From positions 215,996 to 279,995 of the forward strand of contig CANJUR010000001.1 of NCBI GenBank assembly GCA_947477565.1: 64,000 nt of DNA. Reading direction: 5' to 3'. How positions within the stretch are numbered: position 1 is the first letter of the stretch; every line of letters begins with the position of its first letter. A model generated the notes under the pieces. The model was not told where the DNA came from, made no database searches, and saw only the letters and a program-made list of their open reading frames with translations. This DNA comes from Deltaproteobacteria bacterium (lineage in GTDB: Bacteria > Myxococcota_A > Polyangia > Polyangiales > Ga0077539). The position numbers and the translations under genes are program-made. This document shows, piece after piece, positions 23,510-31,405 of this stretch.

Positions 23510-25840
23510 TTGCTTCATGGGTATCACTGGAAAATATCGGTCTTTGCAACGTTGTTCATGGCGCTCGCGGGCCTCAGCGGCTGCGACGGCGTGCCCGTAT
23601 TGGGCGGTGCGGATGCCGCGAGCGACCTGGGCGTTTCGATGGACCTCGGCCCCGATGCCGCGCCCCTCGACGTCGCGGCCGATCGGCCGATCGTATGCAC
23701 TACGGGAGAGCTTCGCTGTGACAATTTCTGCGTGCGCGCCGCGACCGACAACGCCAACTGCGGCGCCTGCGGCAACGTCTGCGCGCCGGGGCTGGTCTGC
23801 GCGATGGGTGCCTGCGCGGTCTCTTGCGGCGCTCTCCTCGCGACCTGCGGCGGCCTGGGTGACGCGGGCGACGACGCGGGAGGCGCGAGGTACTGCGCCG
23901 ACCTTGCGACCGATCGTACCAACTGCGGTGTCTGCGGCACCGCGTGTCCGGCGGGCAACGTCTGCGTGGATCGAAGCTGTCAGGTCAGCTGCGTGGCCTC
24001 GCAGACGCTCTGCGCCGACGGCTGCCATGACCTGCAGTCCGACCGTGCCCACTGCGGCGCCTGCGGCAACACTTGCGCGAGCGGACGAGCGTGCGTGATG
24101 GGTTCCTGCGCGGTCAGCTGCGTAGCGACGCAGACCGTGTGCGACGAAACGTGTCGCGACCTGCAGTCCGACGTGGCGAACTGCGGCCTCTGCGGCAACG
24201 CCTGCCCGGCCGGACAGGTCTGTTCCATGGGCACTTGCAGCACCTCCTGCGCCGCAGGGCTCACGAACTGCGCGGGCGCGTGCGTCACGATCGCGACGGA
24301 CCTCGCCCACTGCGGCGGCTGCGGCGGCGCGTGCGCCAGGCCCGCCAACGCGATCGCGGCTTGCGTGGCAGGCCTATGCGAAGCGGCTTGCGTCGCGGGC
24401 TTCGACGACTGCGACGGCATGGCGTCTACGGGCTGCGAGACCGCCCTGCGCGCTACGGACGTGAACAACTGCGGCGGGTGCAATGTCCGCTGCAGCTTCG
24501 CCAACGCCGCCGCCACCTGCGCAATGGGCGTGTGCGCCATGGGCACCTGCGCCATAGGCTTCTCAGACTGCGACCTGAACCCCGCCAACGGCTGCGAGGT
24601 CAACCTCGGCAACGACCGTGAGCACTGTGGCGCGTGTACGGGCGCAACGGCGACCTGCCCAAGCGGACAAGTGTGTTCCATGGGCGCTTGCGAAGCCTCC
24701 TGCGGCGCGGGGCTCACCCTCTGCGCGGGCGTGTGCACCAACACCACCTTCGATCCCGCGAACTGCAACGCCTGCGGCACCGTGTGTTCCACGACGGCGG
24801 CCAACACCTTCGGCGCATGTGTCGCCGGTGCCTGCTCAGCCGGGTGTTTGCCGGGCTTCGACAACTGCGACCGCATGGCCGCCAACGGCTGCGAAACAGC
24901 CGTGCGGGCCTCGGACGTGAACAACTGCGGCGGTTGCGGCGTCACCTGCTCCTTCCTCAACGCGGCCGCCACCTGCGCGATGGGCGTCTGCGTACGCGGG
25001 ACCTGCGCCGCGGGCTTCGACGACTGCAACATGAGCCCCCTCGACGGCTGCGAGTCCAACCTCACGAGCGACACCTCCTGCGGCACCTGTGGCACGGTGT
25101 GTCTGGCCGGAAGAACATGCAGCAGCGGTGTGTGCCGCTTCGTCGGCTGCGGCGACGGCCTCGCCACCGCGGGCGAGTCCTGCGACGACGGCAACCGCAC
25201 CGCAGGCGACGGCTGCTCGGCGCTCTGCCAGGTCGAGGCGGACCGCGCCTGCTCGGGAAGCCCGAGCGTATGCGTCGCGCTGGAGCTTCTCTGCACCGAC
25301 ACGATCGACAACGACGGCGACGGCCAGACCGACGCGACCGACTCCGACTGCAGGATCCCGAGCTATTTCCCGGCCTGCCCGGCGGGGCAGTCGCGCTGGA
25401 TCGTCGAGTCCACCGGTGCGCCGATCTCGATCCCCGACGCCACCCCTGCTGGGATCAGCAGCACCATCACCCTCCCGCCGGGGCTCGGCACGATCCGGCG
25501 GGTGGCGGTGGTGTTCGACATCACGCACCCTTGGGACTCAGACCTCGACATCAGCCTGACGCCTCCGGGCGCAGGGGTCGCCCTCAACCTCTCGAGCGAC
25601 AACGGCGAAGAGGGTGACAACTACACCCGGACGGTGCTTGACTCGACCTGTGCGAGCACGATCGTCGGCGGCGTTGACCTGGCTCCCTTTAGCGGCTGCT
25701 TCTCGCCCGAGAGCACCCTGGAGACGCTCAACGGCACGCCAGCGAGCGGAGCCTGGCGCCTCGGCGTCGTCGATGACAGCGGGGACGACGTCGGCACCTT
25801 CCGCGGCTGGGCCCTGGTGCTCTGCACCACCACGCCCTGA
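23510..25840 (+). CDS. Secreted Stig1-like cysteine-repeat protein with a C-terminal P domain
   Basis: A 776-residue predicted lipoprotein (lipobox GLSGC near residue 25). Residues about 60-540 are Stig1-like units of the form C...C-x-x-x-C-x-D-L-x-x-D-x-x-x-C-G-x-C-G-x-x-C-x-x-G. A DUF4215/Myxococcus-type repeat (CGDGLATAGESCDDGNR) lies near residues 546-562. The C-terminal domain (about 627-775) matches the proprotein-convertase P domain (VVFDITHPWDSDLDISLTPP and ASGAWRLGVVDDSGDDVGTF), a beta-sandwich common at the end of secreted bacterial proteins. The proposed start is TTG 23510, only 2 bases after AAGGAG; ATG 23517 is better spaced but lies in another frame, so an N-terminal frameshift or sequencing error is possible. 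Confidence 0.8.
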   Translation: MLHGYHWKISVFATLFMALAGLSGCDGVPVLGGADAASDLGVSMDLGPDAAPLDVAADRPIVCTTGELRCDNFCVRAATDNANCGACGNVCAPGLVCAMGACAVSCGALLATCGGLGDAGDDAGGARYCADLATDRTNCGVCGTACPAGNVCVDRSCQVSCVASQTLCADGCHDLQSDRAHCGACGNTCASGRACVMGSCAVSCVATQTVCDETCRDLQSDVANCGLCGNACPAGQVCSMGTCSTSCAAGLTNCAGACVTIATDLAHCGGCGGACARPANAIAACVAGLCEAACVAGFDDCDGMASTGCETALRATDVNNCGGCNVRCSFANAAATCAMGVCAMGTCAIGFSDCDLNPANGCEVNLGNDREHCGACTGATATCPSGQVCSMGACEASCGAGLTLCAGVCTNTTFDPANCNACGTVCSTTAANTFGACVAGACSAGCLPGFDNCDRMAANGCETAVRASDVNNCGGCGVTCSFLNAAATCAMGVCVRGTCAAGFDDCNMSPLDGCESNLTSDTSCGTCGTVCLAGRTCSSGVCRFVGCGDGLATAGESCDDGNRTAGDGCSALCQVEADRACSGSPSVCVALELLCTDTIDNDGDGQTDATDSDCRIPSYFPACPAGQSRWIVESTGAPISIPDATPAGISSTITLPPGLGTIRRVAVVFDITHPWDSDLDISLTPPGAGVALNLSSDNGEEGDNYTRTVLDSTCASTIVGGVDLAPFSGCFSPESTLETLNGTPASGAWRLGVVDDSGDDVGTFRGWALVLCTTTP

Positions 25841-25867
25841 GGCAACAAGCGATCGAACACCCCAGCC

Positions 25868-25970
25868 GCTCTGGCACGAATCCGCGGCAGTTACCGAAAC
25901 TCCCAGCGAGGCCTCTCCAGCGCGGTGAGCGGTTGCTCTCGACAGCGCAAACCAAGGGGAACTTCGCATC
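25868..25970 (+). repeat. Dispersed intergenic repeat, copy D, joined to a fragment of the 140-bp repeat
   Basis: The first part (CTGGCACGAATCCGC, AGTTACCGAAA) matches the start of the 140-bp repeats. The second part (CCCAGCGAGGCC, GCGCGGTGAGCGGTTGC, TCTCGACAGCGCAAACC) matches copies A-C. The two families therefore occur joined here. It lies upstream of, and co-oriented with, the DUF2490 gene. Confidence 0.75.
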
Positions 25971-26088
25971 GCGGATCTTGAAAGGGGTAAGGGACGGCCG
26001 GTTGTGATCCCGGCCGCCACTCCCTCCGAACCGGACTGCCGAGATCAGTATTGTTTCGATGAGCGCTCCGGGTCATGTCTCGGCCCCG

Positions 26089-26868
26089 ATGAACACCACT
26101 CCACGACGTCTGACCGCGCTGGCCTTCGTCGCCCTCGTCGCGTCTCTCCCGCGCGAAGCTGGCGCCCAGGAGCGCCCGTCGCTCACGCAACAGTCCCAGG
26201 CGTGGGTGGCCTTCAACTACCAGGGCCCGCTGGCCGGGCGGCTCGGCGTCGTGGGCGACGTGCAATACCGGGTGTGGGACGACTTCACGCCGCAGCAGGT
26301 GCTCGTCCGGCAGGCGCTGGTGTGGTGGTTCACCCCGCGGCTTTTCGCGGGGGTCGGCTACGCGTGGACGCCGTTCTGGCGGGGCCCTGGCCTCGAAGGC
26401 TTTGTCGACGAACACCGCATCTATCAGGTGATTCAGTACCAGTACAACCACGCGCCGTCGGGCTTCGTGCTCCAGCTCCGCACGCGCGTCGAGCAACGAC
26501 TCCGTCACCCCGACGCGGGCGTCGAGGTCGGGCTGCGGGCGCGGCAGATGGTGCGGGCGCTGCTCCCCGTCACGGCTGACCGGAAGCTGTCCGTCATCGC
26601 GTGGGACGAGGTTTTCGTGCACCTCGCCAACAGCGGCGGCGAACCGTCTGGCGTCGACGCGACCGGAGCTGCGACGCGCACCGCGCAGTGGGCCTACACA
26701 GGCTTCGATCAGAACCGCGCCTTCCTCGGCATGGGCTACCAGTTCATCCCCGGGGTGCTGCGGCTGGAGCTGGGGTACCTCAACCAGTTCGTACGGCGAC
26801 CGAACAATCCGGCCGGCGACCTGATGAGCCACATCGCGCTGCTTCAGGTGTTCACCGCGTGGCGGTGA
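26089..26868 (+). CDS. DUF2490-like outer-membrane beta-barrel protein
   Basis: A 259-residue exported protein. ATG 26089 gives a clean signal peptide ending at AGA-Q (residues 1-26); an in-frame ATG at 26059 adds ten unlikely residues. The mature part is alternating beta strands ending in Arg (VVGDVQYRVWDDFTPQQVLV, FVLQLRTRVEQRLR, QFIPGVLRLELGYLNQFVRR) and closes with an aromatic C-terminus, as in DUF2490 barrels. The function of this family is not established. Its 3' end overlaps a minus-strand gene remnant by 17 bases. Confidence 0.78.
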   Translation: MNTTPRRLTALAFVALVASLPREAGAQERPSLTQQSQAWVAFNYQGPLAGRLGVVGDVQYRVWDDFTPQQVLVRQALVWWFTPRLFAGVGYAWTPFWRGPGLEGFVDEHRIYQVIQYQYNHAPSGFVLQLRTRVEQRLRHPDAGVEVGLRARQMVRALLPVTADRKLSVIAWDEVFVHLANSGGEPSGVDATGAATRTAQWAYTGFDQNRAFLGMGYQFIPGVLRLELGYLNQFVRRPNNPAGDLMSHIALLQVFTAWR

Positions 26869-26992
26869 CCATCGACTCCACCTCCGGGCTCTCGCGCCTC
26901 CGCCAGATGAACCCGTCGAGCACGTAGTGCGTCACCTGCGGCACCGCGAGCAACGGCACCAACCATCCCCGCGCTTCAGGGATATGAGGGCA
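26852..26992 (-). pseudogene. C-terminal remnant of a membrane protein gene
   Basis: The minus frame reads PEARGWLVPLLAVPQVTHYV, then LDGFIWRRRE and a short tail to a TGA at 26852. It has no start: an in-frame TAA (the thioesterase stop) lies directly upstream. The VPQxTHYVLDGFIWR phrase looks like the end of a polytopic membrane protein. Probably a gene remnant left by deletion at the 3' end of the thioesterase gene. Confidence 0.45.
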
Positions 26993-27817
26993 TTACTTGA
27001 TGATGACGAAGGTCTGCTGGTTGAGGGCGACGAGGGTTCCGCGGGCGGTCCAGAGTTCGCGAAACTCCGCGACGAAGCCCTCGTGGGCGGCGGGCGCCGA
27101 CGAGCGGCAGAACAGCGGTTCGGCCGGGTCGAGCATCGCCGGGTCGGCGAGCAGTTGCAGCGTAAACGACACCGTCGCCATCGGGCGGGGGGCGGTCTCC
27201 ATGGCGAAGTGGGCGGGCCAGTAGGCGTCCATCAGACCGATGACCTCGGGAACCCCCAACGCCACGGTCTTCGCGAGCCGCACCCAGCCCTCGGCCCCCG
27301 GCTTCGAAGCACCGCTGAAGGGCCACGGACCCGTCGTGCGAAACTCGAACATCCGCGCGAAGTGCGGCCCCATCGGCGGGCGCACCGGAATCACGTCCAC
27401 CTCGGTCCAGGCTGTCGTCGATGCGGGTGCAGCGAGGGTGGTTCCGTCGCGCTCGGTGGTGCGCGACTTCCCCATGACGGCGCTCGCGTGGGCGAGCACC
27501 TCGCCGTTTTGCGCGAGCCAGGCGTCCCAACTCGACACGCCGTTGCCACGACGCAGAGCCTTCACCGTGATCTCCGCGGCCCCGGGCTTAACAGGGCCGA
27601 CGATCTCGGCGCTTAGCGAGCGCAGCGTGCGGTCGGCCTCGGGCTCGGCATGGAGCATCGCGCGGGCGAGCGTTCCGAGGACGAGGCCACCGAAGGCGCC
27701 GCGGCCCTGCTGCCAGCCATCAGGAACGGAAGCGAGGTAGCGGCCATCGCCATCGGGCTCGACGTGCGAGGCCACCAGGAAGTCATCGGTCGTGGGAGGG
27801 GCAAGCTCGTCGATCAT
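26993..27817 (-). CDS. Acyl-CoA thioesterase family protein (TesB-like double hotdog)
   Basis: A 274-residue cytoplasmic protein from ATG 27817. The layout fits PF13622-type thioesterases: an N-terminal hotdog with QQGRGAFGGLVLGTLARAML (residues about 35-55), LRSLSAEIVGPVKPGAAEIT and SSWDAWLAQNGEVLAHASAV; then a C-terminal hotdog (PMATVSFTLQLLADPAML, EGFVAEFRELWTARGTLVAL). It likely hydrolyses acyl-CoA thioesters; chain specificity cannot be read. A longer upstream frame exists but is out of character. Its stop adjoins a gene remnant. Confidence 0.82.
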   Translation of the reverse strand: MIDELAPPTTDDFLVASHVEPDGDGRYLASVPDGWQQGRGAFGGLVLGTLARAMLHAEPEADRTLRSLSAEIVGPVKPGAAEITVKALRRGNGVSSWDAWLAQNGEVLAHASAVMGKSRTTERDGTTLAAPASTTAWTEVDVIPVRPPMGPHFARMFEFRTTGPWPFSGASKPGAEGWVRLAKTVALGVPEVIGLMDAYWPAHFAMETAPRPMATVSFTLQLLADPAMLDPAEPLFCRSSAPAAHEGFVAEFRELWTARGTLVALNQQTFVIIK

Positions 27818-27860
27818 CGCCCGGTCATAGGGGTTTCTCGACGCGCGTGGAAAGAGGCTT

Positions 27861-28052
27861 CTACGTCGTGAGCACCTCGACGAACTCGGCGACCGCCCGC
27901 ACGTCGGCGGCGTCAGTCTCACGGAGCTCGATGGGCCTGGAGTCGGGGTTGTCGGGGGGCAGGGGCACCCGCCGGGCGGAGAATCGCTCGAAGCGATTTT
28001 CTTGACGGTGGCGTGTCGGTGGTCGCACCCATAGGTTGGAGGCAATGAACAT
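27861..28052 (-). CDS. Possible small protein
   Basis: Up to 63 residues from an ATG at 28052. The last 45 codons (RVPLPPDNPDSRPIELRETD and AADVRAVAEFVEVLTT) have strongly G/C-ending codons; the first part is less convincing. No family recognised and no ribosome binding site seen. It overlaps the start of the divergent lipoprotein gene. Confidence 0.3.
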   Translation of the reverse strand: MFIASNLWVRPPTRHRQENRFERFSARRVPLPPDNPDSRPIELRETDAADVRAVAEFVEVLTT

Positions 28053-28395
28053 GATGCGAACGCTTTCTTTTGTCCTGCTCCTCATGGCTTGCACGCCGTC
28101 GGGGCCTTCGGATGGGCCCGCCGACAGCGGGGGGGCCGACGTATTCGCGGCGAGCGACGTGTTCGACGCGCCAGAGGCCGCGGTGCAGCCCGACGCCGCA
28201 CCCCTGTGCTGTCCGATGGAGACGCCCTCGTGCGACTGCTTTCAGACCGGCGCGCGCGACGCCCTTACGGGCAGCTGCCAGCGCATCTGCGACGCGGCTC
28301 CGACGGGCGTCACGCGCATGATGGGCGCCGACGGGTGCCCCTACTGGCGCACCTCGGCGGCCTCGTGCCTCAGGCCCGCTGACAGCGGATTCTGA
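28051..28395 (+). CDS. Small cysteine-containing lipoprotein
   Basis: A 114-residue lipoprotein. GGAGG at 28038-28042 is 8 bases before ATG 28051; in-frame ATGs at 28045 and 28054 are alternatives. The lipobox ends in LLMAC (about residue 14). An Asp/Ala-rich linker (residues 20-55) precedes a compact C-terminal domain with about eight cysteines (CCPMETPSCDCF, CQRICDAA, CPYW, CLRP), probably disulfide-bonded. No family recognised. Confidence 0.75.
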   Translation: MMRTLSFVLLLMACTPSGPSDGPADSGGADVFAASDVFDAPEAAVQPDAAPLCCPMETPSCDCFQTGARDALTGSCQRICDAAPTGVTRMMGADGCPYWRTSAASCLRPADSGF

Positions 28396-28464
28396 CCCGA
28401 GCTGCGATCAGCGTGCGGGCGCGCAGGCGCGGCTGCGCAAGCCAGGGGTGAGGTCTGCGCGAGG

Positions 28465-29253
28465 TCAGGGCACCACGATGAAGCCGGTGGGGAGTCGGTC
28501 GATGATGGCGCCGAGGGCGGTGCGGTCGAGCGAGGCGCAGGGTGCGTCGCGGTGCTCGGTGAGGTGCCACTCGGCGCTGAGCGCGGTGTAACGCAGGTCG
28601 GCCCGCGCGCAGGCGAACTCGAGCGCGCGGTGCGTGTAGATGCTGACGTGGCCGTTGCGTGGGCTGAGGTACCACCACGACGCGCGTACCTCCTCGATGT
28701 CGGCCGGCGGCACCATCGTCGAGAAGAGCATCACCCCACCGGGCGCGAGCAGCTCGCGCATCTCCGCGAAGGTCGCGAGGGGGTCGGTGACGTGCTCGAC
28801 CACCTCGGCGCAGAACACCAGCGCGAAGCACCCCGCGGGCGGCGCCGCGTGGCCCGCGGAGAAGGGGTCGTAGCCCCGTACCGCGGCGCGGTCGTCGAGC
28901 CGACGGGCGACCAAGCCGGAGCCCGCGCCGTAGTCGAGCACCCTGGGGCGCGCACCGAGGTCGCAGGCGCCGTCGAGTACCTCGCGCAGCAGCCGCGCGT
29001 TGCTCTCCGGGCGAATCGACCGGTACAGCGGATCGACTCGCGCGTAGTCGTCGTTGTAGATCTCGCGCGCGAAATCCTCGTGGGTGAAAGCGTCGCAGAA
29101 GGTCGTGAAGATGAAGCCGCACGCGCCGCAGCGGTAGTACGTGACCGTACGACCGGTGCGGGGCAGCACGAGCCCGGCGGGCTCGCAGCAGTTCTTCGCG
29201 AAGTCGACGGCGTCGAAGGGCGTGGCGGGCGCGCGGCAGATCTTGCAGTTCAT
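28465..29253 (-). CDS. SAM-dependent methyltransferase with an N-terminal zinc ribbon
   Basis: A 262-residue cytoplasmic protein from ATG 29253. Residues 1-50 contain Cys pairs (CKICRAP and YYRCGACGFIF), a zinc ribbon seen in sugar or natural-product C-methyltransferases. The class I methyltransferase core follows: RVLDYGAGSGLVARRL (SAM-binding motif I, about residue 105), FALVFCAEVVEHVTDPLATF (motif II region) and LLAPGGVMLFSTMVPP. The substrate cannot be inferred; no sugar-biosynthesis cluster is nearby. The open frame continues 54 codons upstream without coding character. Confidence 0.85.
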   Translation of the reverse strand: MNCKICRAPATPFDAVDFAKNCCEPAGLVLPRTGRTVTYYRCGACGFIFTTFCDAFTHEDFAREIYNDDYARVDPLYRSIRPESNARLLREVLDGACDLGARPRVLDYGAGSGLVARRLDDRAAVRGYDPFSAGHAAPPAGCFALVFCAEVVEHVTDPLATFAEMRELLAPGGVMLFSTMVPPADIEEVRASWWYLSPRNGHVSIYTHRALEFACARADLRYTALSAEWHLTEHRDAPCASLDRTALGAIIDRLPTGFIVVP

Positions 29254-29767
29254 CGGGTAAACGGATCGGAGAGGGCGACAGCATCGCATGGCAGAACCCC
29301 ATAGTCCGTTGCGGTGGTGACGGGGCGCGACGGTTGCACCGCGACGGGCCACAGAAAGGCGTCGCAACACGCTATGACCCACCGTCGATCCCGCTCGCTC
29401 CGCTGCCCGTGGCACGGGATCGCACGGGTTGCCGAAACGCGAAGACCACGAAGTTCACGGGCAGACGACGCGCGTCGAGGGCTCCGCCCGCGCCCACTGG
29501 ACGGCTCTCTGACCCGATGACTCGGACCTCTCGGGCGGTGAGGCCGCGGTTGGTGCGCGGACGGCTGAAACGTGACGACTGGAGCATGGTCCGGTTTTGC
29601 ATGGCGGTGGCTCCTTGCGAGGAAGACCCGCGACGGACGCCCAATATTCGTGGCCGCGTCGTCGGTGCGCGGTGCGATAAACCACCGCGGCCGGAGCACC
29701 TGCAGAGCTACTCTCAGGTACCTGCGCAGCTACTCCCGAGTACCTCCAGAGCTACACCGCCAGGCGG
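29254..29767. other. Gene-free stretch upstream of an IS91-like remnant
   Basis: A 514-base gap. No convincing gene. Near 29700-29755 the motif GCTACTC / GTACCTGCGCAGC recurs in an imperfect tandem fashion (CAGAGCTAC...CAGCTAC...CAGAGCTAC), which may mark the decayed 5' end of the IS91-like element. Confidence 0.45.
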
Positions 29768-30711
29768 GTGCAGACGGGCGACATCGTGCGGTTCTTCGTG
29801 GATGCGCTGCGCGAGACTTCCCCCCTCAGGCGCGCGAATCATGGGGTGCTCGTGGCGCTCGCCCGCCGCCGCACCGCTGCGCTCGGCGGCCACCTCGCGG
29901 CCTGCGACACCTGCGGCCATGCGCCGTTGGTCTACCACTCGTGCCGCAACCGGCACTGCCCGACGTGCCAGAGCCTCGACCAGCATCGATGGCTCGAAGC
30001 CCATCACAAACGCGTTCTCCCGACGCGCTGCTTCCAGGCCGTCTTCACGCTGCCCGAAGCGCTGCGGGCGATCGTTCGGTACAACCGCGAGGCGTTCTTC
30101 GCGATGCTCTTTCAGGCCGCGTTGCAGACGCTGCCTGCACTGGCCCGCGACCCGCGACAACTCGGCGCGCTTCCCGCCATGACGATGGTGTTGCACACCG
30201 TAGACGCGCGAGTTGCGCTTCCATCCCCACATCCACGCGGCGGTGAGCGCGGGCGGCCTCTCGCCCGAAGGCAGTCGCCGGGTGGCGAGCAGGGGCAACT
30301 ACGCACGGCGCTCTACCGAGGCGACTGGGTGTTGACCGCGCCGAGCAGGTGTACGCGCACCTCCGCTCGATGGACGAGCGCTGCGTGATCTTCGCCACGA
30401 AGGGCGGCCCTGAGTGCGTGCTGTCGGGGGTCGAGTTTCTCCAGCGATTCGTCGATCACGTGCTCCCGAAGGGCTTCACGCGCATCCGGCACTACGAGCT
30501 GCTCGCGCCCTGCCACGCGACGACCGCGCTGGAGAGAGCGCGCGTGTTGATCGCACCACCACCGCAGCCGGCGACGCTCACGCCCGACGACACGCCCACG
30601 AGCGGCAAAGGCGCGCTGCCGACATGGGTCGAGCGACTGATGGCGTTGACGGGCATCGATGCCGATCGGAGCGTGCGATGTGGCACCGGTCGGCTTGCGC
30701 GACATCCGCTC
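29768..30711 (+). pseudogene. IS91-like transposase remnant, copy 1
   Basis: The N-terminal zinc-binding domain is well preserved: RRRTAALGGHLAACDTCGHA, then HSCRNRHCPTCQSLDQHRWL and FTLPEALRAIVRYN. The reading then breaks. Up to about 30195 it runs in one frame; HPHIHAAVSAGGLSPEGSRR follows in a second; VEFLQRFVDHVLPKGFTRIR, HYELLAPCH and PTWVERLMALTGIDADRS are in a third, to RLARHPLD. The order matches IS91-type Y2/HUH transposases. It is inactive by frameshifts and is cut at about 30711 by another remnant in opposite orientation. No terminal ori/ter sequences were identified. Confidence 0.85.
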
Positions 30712-31132
30712 GACTGCGAGTCGCCCGGGGCAGAACCGCCTGCGCTCCGCAGCCATCCGCGCACCTCCTCGAAGAACCCCCGCGACACGGCATTGAGCAG
30801 CGCCGCAGCGCCCGCGGCAGCGAGAGCACCCACCGCCGATACGGCACCAGCAGCAGCATGCGATCGCACTGGCGCGCGGCGGTCTTGCACGAGAAGGCCA
30901 CCAACCGGCCGAAGCCGCAGCCCGGACACCGGGTGCGCATGAACCCGCACGCGAGCACCCCACACGGAAGAAACGCCTCGAACTCTGCGACGACATGCCT
31001 CAGCAGCGCGTGCCCGTCCTCGTGCATCTGCTCGGCGAAGGCGGCGAAGTGATCGCGCACGAGGCCATGCAGCACGCCATCGCGGACGGGATCCCGGGCG
31101 CCAGCATGAGCGTGTCCACCGCCATCGGCCAT
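30712..31132 (-). pseudogene. Second IS91-type transposase remnant, opposite orientation
   Basis: The minus strand reads FEAFLPCGVLACGFMRTRCP, then GCGFGRLVAFSCK and YRRWVLSLPRALR, the zinc-ribbon N-terminus typical of another IS91/ISCR-type transposase group. The usual second zinc knuckle (GFCPSCGGRRM in known members) is deleted between SCK and the VPYRRWVLSLP segment, and the reading shifts frame to LLNAVSRGFFEEVRGWLRSA. It abuts copy 1 end-to-end, so one element inserted into or next to the other before both decayed. Confidence 0.72.
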
Positions 31133-31405
31133 CGGTGGGTCCGCGGGCAGAGCGACCGCCGTGCCGCCGCAAATCCGCTCTGCCTTCCGATGACCCAATG
31201 CCTCGCAGGGGTGGCGGCGGGTGGCGCAGAGCGTCCACGCGAAGCCGAGCGGCGTCGCCGAGGGACGGCCGACCGCCCGCGGGACCCGCGACACGACGGG
31301 CTGATCCACTTTAGCCAACCGCACCCTTACCAACGTTGCTGCCGTGGACGATGTTCGCGAAGCCCCGTAAGGTCTGGAAACCATTCACCGCGAGGATGCC
31401 GAGAC

